64,000 nucleotides of DNA, taken from the NCBI RefSeq assembly GCF_023935105.1, contig NZ_CP096040.1, positions 2,914,001 through 2,978,000 on the forward strand. The letters are read 5' to 3'. This stretch comes from Caulobacter segnis (lineage in GTDB: Bacteria; Pseudomonadota; Alphaproteobacteria; Caulobacterales; Caulobacteraceae). Of the stretch, positions 48,432-56,648 are shown in pieces (positions within the stretch are counted from its first letter, which is position 1; every line of letters begins with the position of its first letter). The notes beneath the pieces are model-generated. The model ran no database searches, was not told the DNA's origin, and was given only the letters and a program-made list of their open reading frames with translations. The position numbers were made by a program, and so were the translations under genes.

Positions 48432-49966
48432 TGAGTCTGGAACCCGCCTTCGACGCCTTTTCGGAAGCCTATGATTCCGGACGTCAACAGGTCGTCTGGA
48501 CCCGTCTGATCGACGATCTCGAGACCCCGGTCTCGGCCTATCTGAAGATCGCCCAGACGCGTCCCTACAGCTTCCTGTTCGAGAGCGTGGAAGGCGGCGC
48601 CTGGCGCGGTCGCTATTCGATCGTGACCATGAACCCGGACCTCGTCTGGCGCTGCCGCGGCGACCAGGCCGAGATCGCCGAGGACGGCGACATCGCCGCC
48701 GGCCGCTACACGCCTCAGCCGGGCGGCGCGCTGGACAGCCTGCGCGATCTGGTGGCGCGGTCGCGCATGGAGCTGCCCAAGGGCCTGCCGCCCATGGCTG
48801 CCGGCGTGTTCGGGGCCCTGGGCTACGACCTGGTTCGCCTGGTCGAGCGCCTGCCCGACATCAACGAGGACACCCTGGGCCTGCCGGACGGGATCATGAC
48901 CCGGCCGCAGATCGTCGCGATCTTCGACGCCATCGCCCAGGAGATCATCCTGACCACGGCCGTGCGTCCCAAGGCCGGGGTGTCGGCCCACGACGCCTAC
49001 GCCGCCGCCCGTTCGCGGATCGAGACGGTGATGGCCGACCTGCGCCGCCCGATGGGCCACGACGCGCCGCGCCCGGCCCGGGATCCGATGGAATTCACCA
49101 CCCCGGTCAGCCGCGCCGATTACCACCAGGTCGTCGCCAAGGCCAAGGACTACATCGCCGCCGGCGATATCTTCCAGGTCGTAGCCAGCCACCGTTTCCG
49201 CGCCCCCTTCGACCTGCCGCCGTTCGCCCTATACCGCTCGCTGCGCCGGACCAACCCGTCGCCGTTCCTGTTCTTCCTGAACCTGGACGGCTTCAACCTG
49301 GTCGGCTCCAGCCCCGAGATCCTGGTCCGCCTGCGCGATGGCAAGATCACCATCCGGCCGATCGCCGGCACCCGTCCGCGCGGCGCTACGCCCGAGCAGG
49401 ATGCGACGCTGGAAGCCGAGCTGCTGGCCGATCCCAAGGAGCGCGCCGAGCACCTGATGCTGCTGGACCTGGGCCGCAACGACGTTGGCCGCGTGGCCAT
49501 GCTCAATCATCAGGGCAAGAACGCGCCGGTGGAGCGCTCCAAAGGCCCGAACGTCCGCGTGACCGAGAGCTTCAAGATCGAGCGCTACAGCCACGTGATG
49601 CACATCGTCTCGAACGTCGAGGGCAATGCGCCCGACGGCGTCGATCCGGTCGACGTGCTGATGGCGGCCCTGCCCGCCGGCACGCTGTCGGGCGCGCCCA
49701 AGGTGCGGGCCATGGAGATCATCGACGAGCTGGAAGTCGAAAAACGCGGCATCGGCTACGCCGGCGCCGTGGGCTATTTCGGCGCGGACGGCTCGGTCGA
49801 CACCTGCATCGTGCTGCGTACGGCGCTGGTCAAGGACGGCATGATGTACGTCCAGGCCGGCGGCGGCATCGTCGCCGACAGCGATCCGGACGCCGAGTAC
49901 GACGAGACCCTGCACAAGTCCCGCGCCCTCAAGCGCGCGGCCGAGGAAGCCTGGCGATTCAGCTGA
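48431..49966 (+). CDS. trpE: Anthranilate synthase component I
   Basis: Makes anthranilate from chorismate and ammonia as the first step of tryptophan synthesis, with TrpG. It has 511 residues, the usual length. Visible motifs: the tryptophan-feedback region near the start (LLFESVEGGAWRGRYSI, with the LLES-type element), PFLFFLNLDGFNLVGSSPEILVR near residue 278, the chorismate site AGTRPRG near 315, PAGTLSGAPKVRAM near 415, and the GAVGYFG segment. It is translationally coupled to ppiD. No leader peptide is seen ahead of it, so control by attenuation at this site is unlikely. Confidence 0.95.
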   Translation: MSLEPAFDAFSEAYDSGRQQVVWTRLIDDLETPVSAYLKIAQTRPYSFLFESVEGGAWRGRYSIVTMNPDLVWRCRGDQAEIAEDGDIAAGRYTPQPGGALDSLRDLVARSRMELPKGLPPMAAGVFGALGYDLVRLVERLPDINEDTLGLPDGIMTRPQIVAIFDAIAQEIILTTAVRPKAGVSAHDAYAAARSRIETVMADLRRPMGHDAPRPARDPMEFTTPVSRADYHQVVAKAKDYIAAGDIFQVVASHRFRAPFDLPPFALYRSLRRTNPSPFLFFLNLDGFNLVGSSPEILVRLRDGKITIRPIAGTRPRGATPEQDATLEAELLADPKERAEHLMLLDLGRNDVGRVAMLNHQGKNAPVERSKGPNVRVTESFKIERYSHVMHIVSNVEGNAPDGVDPVDVLMAALPAGTLSGAPKVRAMEIIDELEVEKRGIGYAGAVGYFGADGSVDTCIVLRTALVKDGMMYVQAGGGIVADSDPDAEYDETLHKSRALKRAAEEAWRFS

Positions 49967-49990
49967 GCCTTAGGGCTGCCTCTTCCGCTC

Positions 49991-50206
49991 CTACGGACCG
50001 CCTAGCCGGTCGTCCGGGAGGTGCTGGGTGACCGTCGGCGGCGCCAGCACCATCACCGTGGCGAAGCTGATCGCGCAGAGCGCGGCGAAGGCCGCGGCGG
50101 CCAGCACCGGCGCCATCTTCTGTCCGCGCGTCTTCTGCCGCAGCAAGGCGCGGACATAGGCGACGGCGACGGGGTCCAGGGCGGAATCACGCGGGTCCAT
50201 CCCCAT
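49991..50206 (-). CDS. Small membrane protein between trpE and trpG
   Basis: A 71-residue protein on the opposite strand to the trp genes. GGAG six bases before the ATG at 50206 supports this start. One membrane segment at about residues 32-55 (MAPVLAAAAFAALCAISFATVMVL) follows an N-terminal soluble part that begins MGMDPRDSALDPVAVAYVRALL. No family is recognised. Its codon use fits the neighbours. Confidence 0.65.
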   Translation of the reverse strand: MGMDPRDSALDPVAVAYVRALLRQKTRGQKMAPVLAAAAFAALCAISFATVMVLAPPTVTQHLPDDRLGGP

Positions 50207-50315
50207 ATGATGCTCCACACCGCGTCCGCTGTAACCGTAACTGAAGGCCACGCGCGAAAATGCCGCTACACAAAGGGCCCGCGCAGGCTAGAACCGCACT
50301 TCGAAAGGCGGCGTC

Positions 50316-50912
50316 ATGATCCTCGTCATCGATAACTACGACAGCTTCACCTACAACCTCGTCCACTACCTGAACGAGCTTGGGGCCGAGACGGTCGTCT
50401 ACCGCAACGACGCCCTGACGGTGCAGGAGGCCCTGGGCCTGGCGCCGGCCGCCGTCCTGTTGTCGCCGGGCCCCAAGGCCCCTGATCAGGCCGGCATCTG
50501 CCTGCCGCTGCTGCGCGCCGCGCCCGAGAACCTGCCGATCCTGGGCGTGTGCCTGGGCCACCAGGCCATTGGGCAGGCGTACGGCGGCGAGGTGATCCGC
50601 GCCAAGGCCGTGATGCACGGCAAGGTCAGCAAGGTTCGCCACAACGACAAGGGCATCTTCAAGGGCCTGCCCAACCCCTTCACCGCCACGCGCTACCACT
50701 CGCTGGCCGTCCGCCGCGAGGACCTGCCGCCCGAGCTGGAGGTCACCGCCTGGACCGACGACGGCGAGATCATGGGCGTGCAGCACAAGACCCGCCCGGT
50801 GTTCGGCGTCCAGTTCCACCCGGAATCGATCGCCACCGAGGGCGGCCACCAGATGTTGGCCAACTTCATGGACCTGGCCGGCGTCGAGCGCGACGCGGCG
50901 GTCTGGGTCTAG
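50316..50912 (+). CDS. trpG: Anthranilate synthase component II (glutamine amidotransferase)
   Basis: Provides ammonia from glutamine to TrpE. It has 198 residues and a class I amidotransferase fold. The catalytic triad is in [10 protein letters not shown] (cysteine near residue 79) and [13 protein letters not shown] (histidine and glutamate near residues 168-170). The oxyanion segment is [13 protein letters not shown]. It may also serve as the PabA subunit for folate. It lies 13 bases ahead of trpD. Confidence 0.94.
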   Translation: MILVIDNYDSFTYNLVHYLNELGAETVVYRNDALTVQEALGLAPAAVLLSPGPKAPDQAGICLPLLRAAPENLPILGVCLGHQAIGQAYGGEVIRAKAVMHGKVSKVRHNDKGIFKGLPNPFTATRYHSLAVRREDLPPELEVTAWTDDGEIMGVQHKTRPVFGVQFHPESIATEGGHQMLANFMDLAGVERDAAVWV

Positions 50913-50925
50913 GGCGGGCCGCATC

Positions 50926-51951
50926 ATGTCCGACGCTTTCAAGCCGCTGCTGGCCAAGCTGGCCGACGGCCAGACCCTGGGCGACGAGGACGCCGAGGTG
51001 TTCTTCGCTGCCTGCCTGCGCGGCGAGCCGACCCCGGCCCAAGTGGCCGCCGCCGTCACCGCCATGCGCCTGCGCGGCGAGACGGTTGGCGAAATCGCCG
51101 CGTGCGCCCGCGCCATGCGCCGCGCCGCCGTCCAGCTGGAGCATCCGTACGAGGTCATCGACGTCTGCGGCACCGGCGGCGATGGCCTGCACACCCTGAA
51201 CATCTCCACCGCGGTCGGCTTCGTCGCCGCCGGCGGGGGTCTCAAGGTCGCCAAGCACGGCAACCGCGCCATCACCTCCAAGTCCGGCACCGCCGACGTC
51301 CTGACCGCCCTGGGCGTCAATATCGACGCCACCCGCGAGCAGCAGCGGCGGGCCCTGGACGAGGCCGGCATCTGCTTCCTGTTCGCCCAGACCCATCACG
51401 GCGCGATGAAGCACGTCTCGCCGATCCGCCAGCAGCTGGGCTTCCGGACGATCTTCAACCTGTTGGGCCCGCTGACCAATCCGGCCGGCGCCAAGCGGCA
51501 GGTGGTGGGCGTCTCGGCTCCACGCTTCGTCGAGCCGATCGCCAAGGCCCTGGGCGCTCTGGGCGCCGAGCGCGCCTGGTCGGTGCACGGCTCGGGCCTG
51601 GACGAGCTGACCACCACGGGCGAGACCGAGGTCGCCGAATGGCGTGACGGTCGCATGCACCTGTTCACGATCACGCCCGAGGCCGTCGGCCTGCCGCGCG
51701 CGGCGCTGTCGGACATCACCGGCGGTGATCCCGCGTTCAACGCCGCCGCCCTGACCCGTCTGTTCGACGGCGAGACGGGTCCCTATCGCGACATCGTGCT
51801 GCTGAACGCCGCCGCCGCCTTCCTGGTGGCCGACAAGGTCGAGACCCTGGTCGAGGGCATCGAACTGGCCGCCGACGTCATCGACGAAGGCCGCGCCAAG
51901 GCCGCCCTCGCCGGCCTCGTGGCCACCACGAACACGGAAGTAACTGCGTGA
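50926..51951 (+). CDS. trpD: Anthranilate phosphoribosyltransferase
   Basis: Joins anthranilate to phosphoribosyl pyrophosphate. It has 341 residues. Family motifs: [21 protein letters not shown] near residue 80, [21 protein letters not shown] near residue 108, and [36 protein letters not shown] near residue 150. Its stop overlaps the trpC GTG start (GTGA). Confidence 0.96.
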   Translation: MSDAFKPLLAKLADGQTLGDEDAEVFFAACLRGEPTPAQVAAAVTAMRLRGETVGEIAACARAMRRAAVQLEHPYEVIDVCGTGGDGLHTLNISTAVGFVAAGGGLKVAKHGNRAITSKSGTADVLTALGVNIDATREQQRRALDEAGICFLFAQTHHGAMKHVSPIRQQLGFRTIFNLLGPLTNPAGAKRQVVGVSAPRFVEPIAKALGALGAERAWSVHGSGLDELTTTGETEVAEWRDGRMHLFTITPEAVGLPRAALSDITGGDPAFNAAALTRLFDGETGPYRDIVLLNAAAAFLVADKVETLVEGIELAADVIDEGRAKAALAGLVATTNTEVTA

Positions 51952-52736
51952 CCGACATCCTCGCGAAAATCGCCGCCTACAAGCGCGAGGACGTCGCCGG
52001 TCGCAAGGCCGCGCGCTCGCAAGCCGATGTCGACGCCGCCGCGAAGGCCGCCTCGACCCCGCGCGGTTTCAAGGCCGCGCTGGAAGCCAACCACGCGCCG
52101 GGCAAGCTCTCGCTGATCGCCGAGATCAAGAAGGCCTCGCCGTCGAAGGGGCTCATCCGTGAGGACTTCGATCCGCCGGTCCTGGCGCGCGCCTATGAAC
52201 TGGGCGGCGCGGCGTGCCTGTCGGTGCTGACCGACGGCCCCAGCTTTCAGGGCGCCGACGAATACCTGGTCGCCGCCCGCGCGGCGACCGCCCTGCCCTG
52301 CATCCGCAAGGACTTCCTGGTCGATCCCTGGCAGGTCGCCGAGAGCCGCGCCCTGGGCGCCGACGCCATCCTGGTCATCCTGGCCATGATCGACAATGGT
52401 CTGGCGGCCGAGCTGATGTCTGAGGCCCGCCGCCTGGGCATGGACGCCCTGGTCGAGGTCCACGACGAGGCCGAGATGGCCCGCGCCGGCGCCCTGGGCT
52501 CGGACCTCGTGGGCATCAACAATCGCGACCTGAAGAGCTTCGTCGTCGATCTGGCCGTCACCGAGCGTTTGGCCGCTCAGGCGCCCAAGGATGCGCTCCT
52601 GGTCACCGAAAGCGGCGTCTTCACCCACGACGACGTCGTGCGCATGGAGGCGACCGGCGCCAAGGCCATGCTGGTGGGCGAGAGCCTGATGCGCCACGCC
52701 GACGTAACGGCGGCCACGAAGGTCCTGATCGGCTAA
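51948..52736 (+). CDS. trpC: Indole-3-glycerol phosphate synthase
   Basis: Closes the indole ring. It has 262 residues, single-function (no fused TrpF). Motifs: [15 protein letters not shown] near residue 54 with catalytic lysine, [14 protein letters not shown] near residue 88, [13 protein letters not shown] near 118, [10 protein letters not shown] near 190, and [12 protein letters not shown] near 220. It starts with GTG overlapping trpD. Confidence 0.96.
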   Translation: MTDILAKIAAYKREDVAGRKAARSQADVDAAAKAASTPRGFKAALEANHAPGKLSLIAEIKKASPSKGLIREDFDPPVLARAYELGGAACLSVLTDGPSFQGADEYLVAARAATALPCIRKDFLVDPWQVAESRALGADAILVILAMIDNGLAAELMSEARRLGMDALVEVHDEAEMARAGALGSDLVGINNRDLKSFVVDLAVTERLAAQAPKDALLVTESGVFTHDDVVRMEATGAKAMLVGESLMRHADVTAATKVLIG

Positions 52737-52796
52737 CGCCACGATTTGGCCAAGCTCGGCGACCTAACCTCGGCGTGAGCCAAGGGAGAGGATCGC

Positions 52797-53594
52797 ATGA
52801 CCAAGCCGCGCTGGGCCGAGGGCCTGATTGAAACCCTCAAGACCGTCGCCCTCGTGCTGGTGGTGGCGCTGGTCCCGCGCACGGTGTTCAGCCAGCCCTT
52901 CACGATCCCCTCGGAGTCGATGGAGCCGACCCTGATGGTCGGCGACTACATCCTGGTCTCGAAATATCCCTACGGCTGGAGCCGGCACTCGATCCCGCTC
53001 AGCCCGCCGATCGGCCACGGCCGCCTGATGGACAAGGCGCCTGTGCGCGGCGACATCGTCGTCTTCAAGAAGCCCGGCGACGGCCGCACCGACGTGATCA
53101 AGCGTGTCATCGGACTGCCCGGCGATCGCATCCAGATGATGGGCGGCGTTCTGCGGATCAACGGCGCACCGGTCCGCCAGACGCTGACCGGCGTCGACGC
53201 CGAGGGTTCGCCGGGCGACTATCCCATCCCGGTTCGCCATCTGCGCGAAACCCTGCCCAATGGCCGAACCTACGCCACCAACAGCTTCGGCGCCGACACC
53301 CCGGCGGCCAATACCGGCGTCTATACCGTGCCCGCCGGCTGCTATTTCGTGATGGGCGACAATCGCGACAACTCGGCCGACAGCCGCTTCAACCCCGGCT
53401 CGACACCGAAGGGCTACGCCTCCTGCGCCTGGGACGTGGCGCGCGACGTGGCCCTGCCGCCGGAGCTAGGCATGGGCTTTATCCCCGCCGAGAACCTGGT
53501 CGGCCGCGCCGAGCGGATTCTGTTCTCATGGACCGGCCACGGCCTGCGGCTGGACCGTACGTTCCGCAAGCTGCCCGCCCCGACGGTTGGCTGA
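52797..53594 (+). CDS. lepB: Signal peptidase I
   Basis: Cuts signal peptides from exported proteins at the inner membrane. It has 265 residues. One N-terminal membrane segment (about 12-32) is followed by the catalytic serine in TIPSESMEPTL near residue 41 and the catalytic lysine in DVIKRVIGLPGD near residue 101. The GDNRDNSADSRF motif is near residue 185. GGGAGAGG before the ATG supports the start. It is alone between trpC and the methyltransferase gene. Confidence 0.94.
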   Translation: MTKPRWAEGLIETLKTVALVLVVALVPRTVFSQPFTIPSESMEPTLMVGDYILVSKYPYGWSRHSIPLSPPIGHGRLMDKAPVRGDIVVFKKPGDGRTDVIKRVIGLPGDRIQMMGGVLRINGAPVRQTLTGVDAEGSPGDYPIPVRHLRETLPNGRTYATNSFGADTPAANTGVYTVPAGCYFVMGDNRDNSADSRFNPGSTPKGYASCAWDVARDVALPPELGMGFIPAENLVGRAERILFSWTGHGLRLDRTFRKLPAPTVG

Positions 53595-53645
53595 GGCCAC
53601 AACCGTCGTTAGGGTCCGCTCAACTTCGGATTGAAGGGGAATCGG

Positions 53646-54512
53646 ATGCGGGACAGCTCACTCTTGGCGGCGCTGCGCAGCGCCACGCCCGCGCCCCTGC
53701 GTCCGGTGCTGGGCCGCCTTCGCCGCGCGCTGCTGCCCGCCGCGCCTCCAGCGATCGCGCCCCCGCCTCCCGCCGCCGATGCGGACGCCGTCGCCGCGCC
53801 GCAGGAACTCTGGCACCTGGTCGGCGCCGCCGACGCCGACTACGTCCGCGTGGGCCAGGAGTTCAAGCGTCTGTTCATCGAGGCCGGCCTGCAACCGCAC
53901 CACGCCATTCTCGACGTTGGCTGCGGCATCGGCCGCGCCGCCGCGCCGCTGGTCGACTATCTGGACGAGTCCGGCCGCTACGCTGGCTTCGACGTCATGG
54001 CCCAGGCCATCGACTGGTGCAGGGCCAACATCGCCGTGGGCGATCCGCGATTCGCGTTCGTGCACGCCGACATGCATAGCGACCGCTACAACCCGGCCGG
54101 CTCGCAGCCCGCCAGCGCCTACGTCTTCCCCTATCCGGACGCCAGTTTCGACTATGTCTGGCTGGGCTCGGTGTTCACCCACCTGCTGGCCGCCGACCAG
54201 GCCCAGTTCGCCCGTGAGATCGCCCGCGTGCTGAAGCCCGGCGGGACCAGCATCGTCTCCTGGTACCTGATCGACGACGAGGCCCGCGCCAACACCGGCA
54301 ACGGCCAGATCGCCTTTGACATGGTCCATCGTCTGGACGGCTGCTGGACCGCCACGCCGGAGCTGCCGGAGTCGGTGATCGGCTACGACCTCGAGCCGAT
54401 CCTGGTCCAGTACGACGATTTGGGCCTCGACGTGCTGAACCAAGCCCTCGGCGTCTGGCGTCGCCAGCCCTTGCAGGACCAGGACATCATCGTCGCCCGC
54501 AAGCGCGCCTGA
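53646..54512 (+). CDS. Class I SAM-dependent methyltransferase
   Basis: A 288-residue protein. The ATG at 53646 has AGGGGA at good spacing, so a TTG farther upstream is rejected. Residues 1-60 are basic then proline/alanine-rich. The methyltransferase fold begins with motif I ILDVGCGIGRAAAPLVDYL near residue 83, and then YAGFDVMAQAIDWC. Motif post-I and IV regions include SFDYVWLGSVFTHLL and AREIARVLKPGG. The substrate is unknown; small-molecule and glycan methyltransferases share this layout. Confidence 0.82.
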   Translation: MRDSSLLAALRSATPAPLRPVLGRLRRALLPAAPPAIAPPPPAADADAVAAPQELWHLVGAADADYVRVGQEFKRLFIEAGLQPHHAILDVGCGIGRAAAPLVDYLDESGRYAGFDVMAQAIDWCRANIAVGDPRFAFVHADMHSDRYNPAGSQPASAYVFPYPDASFDYVWLGSVFTHLLAADQAQFAREIARVLKPGGTSIVSWYLIDDEARANTGNGQIAFDMVHRLDGCWTATPELPESVIGYDLEPILVQYDDLGLDVLNQALGVWRRQPLQDQDIIVARKRA

Positions 54513-54609
54513 AAGCTTTCGTTAAGCTTTTGATTCTGGGCGACATTTACTCTATTCGGCCGCCTAGGCTTTGATTTTGCAAAGCTTTTCACGAGGGTCG
54601 CGCCCCGAC

Positions 54610-54638
54610 TTGACTTTGACGCGGAACGCCTAGAGAAC
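54610..54638 (+). promoter_or_regulatory. lexA: lexA promoter with SOS box
   Basis: GAAC-GCCTAGA-GAAC (54624-54638) is the alphaproteobacterial LexA box (GTTC-N7-GTTC on the other strand). It overlaps a candidate promoter: TTGACTT (54610-54616) and CCTAGAGA (54629-54636), 12 bases apart, close to the Caulobacter TTGACGS / GCTANAWC pattern. LexA bound here would cover the -10 element. It lies 45 bases before the lexA ATG. Confidence 0.85.
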
Positions 54639-54683
54639 ATTCGCAAGGTTTGCGGTTTGTTCCGCGCTCCAGCCGAGGTCGAC

Positions 54684-55388
54684 ATGCTCACCCGCAAGCA
54701 GCACGAACTGCTGATGTTCATCCACGAGCGTATCAAGGAGACCGGCGTCTCCCCGTCCTTCGACGAGATGAAGGAAGCCCTGGATCTGGCGTCCAAGTCG
54801 GGCATCCACCGGCTGATCACGGCGCTGGAAGAACGTGGCTTCATCCGCCGCCTGGCGCACCGGGCCCGGGCGCTGGAGGTGGTGAAGCTGCCGCAACAGG
54901 CCACGACGGCCGCCCCGCCCAAGGGGCGCGGCGCCTTCCGGCCGCAGGTGTTCGAAGGCGGCGGCGCGCCGCCCGCCCCGGCGCCATCGGCGGCTCCGGC
55001 CAACGATAGCCGCGAACTGCCGATCCTGGGCCGCATCGCCGCCGGCACGCCGATCGACGCCATCCAGCACGAGCGCGAGCGCCTTCCGGTGCCCGAGGCC
55101 ATGCTGGGCAACGGCGAGCACTACGTCCTCGAGGTGCAGGGCGACTCGATGATCGAGGCCGGCATCCTCGACGGCGACTACGTGATCATCAAGAAGGGCG
55201 ACACCGCCACCTCGGGCGAGATCGTCGTCGCCCTGGTCGGCGAGGAAGCCACCCTGAAGCGCCTGCGCAAGAAGGGCGGCTCGATCGCCCTGGAAGCGGC
55301 CAACCCCAAGTACGAGACCCGCATCTTCGGCCCCGATCAGGTCGAGGTGCAGGGCAAGCTGGTGGGTCTGATCCGCCGCTACCACTAG
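54684..55388 (+). CDS. lexA: SOS repressor LexA
   Basis: Represses DNA-repair genes and cuts itself when RecA is active. It has 234 residues from the ATG at 54684 (GAGG upstream). The N-terminal winged HTH covers about residues 1-65 ([28 protein letters not shown]). A Pro/Ala-rich linker longer than in E. coli follows (about 75-112). The Ala-Gly cleavage site is in [11 protein letters not shown] near residue 121, the catalytic serine in [11 protein letters not shown] near residue 155, and the lysine in EEATLKRL near residue 192. The SOS box upstream indicates autoregulation. Confidence 0.96.
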   Translation: MLTRKQHELLMFIHERIKETGVSPSFDEMKEALDLASKSGIHRLITALEERGFIRRLAHRARALEVVKLPQQATTAAPPKGRGAFRPQVFEGGGAPPAPAPSAAPANDSRELPILGRIAAGTPIDAIQHERERLPVPEAMLGNGEHYVLEVQGDSMIEAGILDGDYVIIKKGDTATSGEIVVALVGEEATLKRLRKKGGSIALEAANPKYETRIFGPDQVEVQGKLVGLIRRYH

Positions 55389-55415
55389 GCGAATATACTC
55401 AATCTGTGATTTAAG

Positions 55416-55445
55416 AAGGTCAGCCCCTCAGAGGCTGGCCTTTTT
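55416..55445 (+). terminator. Rho-independent terminator after lexA
   Basis: AAGGTCAGCC and GGCTGGCCTT pair (one G-T wobble) around a 7-base loop, followed by a run of five T. It lies 28 bases past the lexA stop. Confidence 0.88.
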
Positions 55446-55462
55446 CGTGTGAGAGATATGCC

Positions 55463-55858
55463 ATGATTGTCGCTTGGCTGGTCATGGCGCAGATCGCAAC
55501 GGCCGCGCCACTGACGCCACAGGACGTCGAACTCCGTCACGCGAGACGCTGGCCATTCAGCGCCTACTATCCTGATCAGGCTCAGCGAATGGGCGTGGCC
55601 GGAGACGTCCAGGCCCGCTGCCTGGTCAACGACAAGACCCGGCTCGAGAATTGCGAACTGCTGTCAGTCACGCCAGCGGGCCGAGGCTTCGACGATTCCG
55701 CCAAGCGGCTGCTGCCGGACGTCGTGGTGGACAGCGTCGCCAAAGACGGCCAGCCGACTGCCGGCCGGTCCATCACCCTCACCATCGAATATCGCTCGAC
55801 CGGGCTCCGAAGCGCGAGTTCCTCGCGAAACCCAAGCTATAGCGTCGTCTTCAAGTAG
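55463..55858 (+). CDS. TonB C-terminal-domain-like exported protein
   Basis: A 131-residue protein with an N-terminal hydrophobic stretch (MIVAWLVMAQIATAA). The rest resembles the TonB C-terminal fold: YYPDQAQRMGVAGDVQARCLVNDKTRLENCELLSVTPAGRGFDDSAKRLLP, near residues 40-90, with two cysteines that could form a disulfide. It lacks the Pro-rich spacer and Trp-anchor of true TonB proteins, so it is not a classical energy transducer. The function is unknown. Confidence 0.72.
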   Translation: MIVAWLVMAQIATAAPLTPQDVELRHARRWPFSAYYPDQAQRMGVAGDVQARCLVNDKTRLENCELLSVTPAGRGFDDSAKRLLPDVVVDSVAKDGQPTAGRSITLTIEYRSTGLRSASSSRNPSYSVVFK

Positions 55859-55864
55859 AGGCGG

Positions 55865-56620
55865 TTACAGACGCCCCTCCTCCGCCAACCGCTTGGCGAC
55901 GACATCGAAGCCGGACCAAGCCGCAGCGGCCAGGGAGGCCCCGGTGCTGACCCGGCGAACGCCCAGCGCGCCCAGGCTCTGCACCGACATCTCGGATCCC
56001 CAGAACAGGACGTTGACCGGGTTGGGCGCTACGGCCTGAACGATGGCGCGGATCTCATCGTCATCAGTCACCGCCGGCGCATAGAGGCAGTCCGCTCCGG
56101 CCTCGGCATAGGCCTTCAGACGCTCCAGGGTCGGCGCCAGGTCGCGGACGCCGCGTAGATAGCCCTCGGTGCGCCCGACCAGGATCACGTCCTGGCCCGA
56201 GGCGTCGATCGCCGCGCGAGCCGCCTTGAGCCGCGCCACGGCGGTCGGCAGGTCGTAGAGCGCCGAGCCCGACCAGTCCTCGATCGACAGCCCAGCGACG
56301 CCGGCCTGGATAGCCAGAGCGACGCTCTCTCCGACCCCTTCGGGCGTGTCGGCGAAACCGGCCTCGAAGTCGGCGTTCACCGGCAGGTCGGTGGCGGCGC
56401 AGAGCTGTGTCAGGTGAGCGATCACCTCGTCACGGGTTATCTGGCCGTCGTCCTTGCCCATGGCCCAGGCGGCTCCGGCGCTGGTCGAGGCCAGGGCCTT
56501 GAAGCCCAGCCTTTCCAGCCTCTTGGCGCTGCCGACGTCCCAGGGATTGGGCAAGGCGAAACAACCTTCGGCGTGCAGGGCGCGGAAGGCCGCGCGGCGG
56601 GCGGCGAACGGGTTCGACAT
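55865..56620 (-). CDS. Isocitrate lyase/PEP mutase family protein
   Basis: A 251-residue TIM-barrel protein of the phosphoenolpyruvate mutase/isocitrate lyase superfamily. GGAGG seven bases before the ATG at 56620 supports the start. Family segments: FRALHAEGCFALPNPWDVGSAKRLERLGFKALASTSAG near residue 12, NADFEAGFADTPEGV near residue 85 with the metal-binding acidic residues, and SIEDWSGS near residue 115. The second shell segment is ILVGRTEGYLRG. Members include phosphonopyruvate hydrolases and oxaloacetate decarboxylases; the reaction here is unknown. Confidence 0.85.
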   Translation of the reverse strand: MSNPFAARRAAFRALHAEGCFALPNPWDVGSAKRLERLGFKALASTSAGAAWAMGKDDGQITRDEVIAHLTQLCAATDLPVNADFEAGFADTPEGVGESVALAIQAGVAGLSIEDWSGSALYDLPTAVARLKAARAAIDASGQDVILVGRTEGYLRGVRDLAPTLERLKAYAEAGADCLYAPAVTDDDEIRAIVQAVAPNPVNVLFWGSEMSVQSLGALGVRRVSTGASLAAAAWSGFDVVAKRLAEEGRL

Positions 56621-56648
56621 CACGGATCCTCCAGAAGGCGAGCGAGAC

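Noticed and set aside
48430..50320. trp attenuator leader peptides
   Set aside because: trpE is coupled to ppiD and leaves no room; the region before trpG has no short frame with tandem TGG codons.
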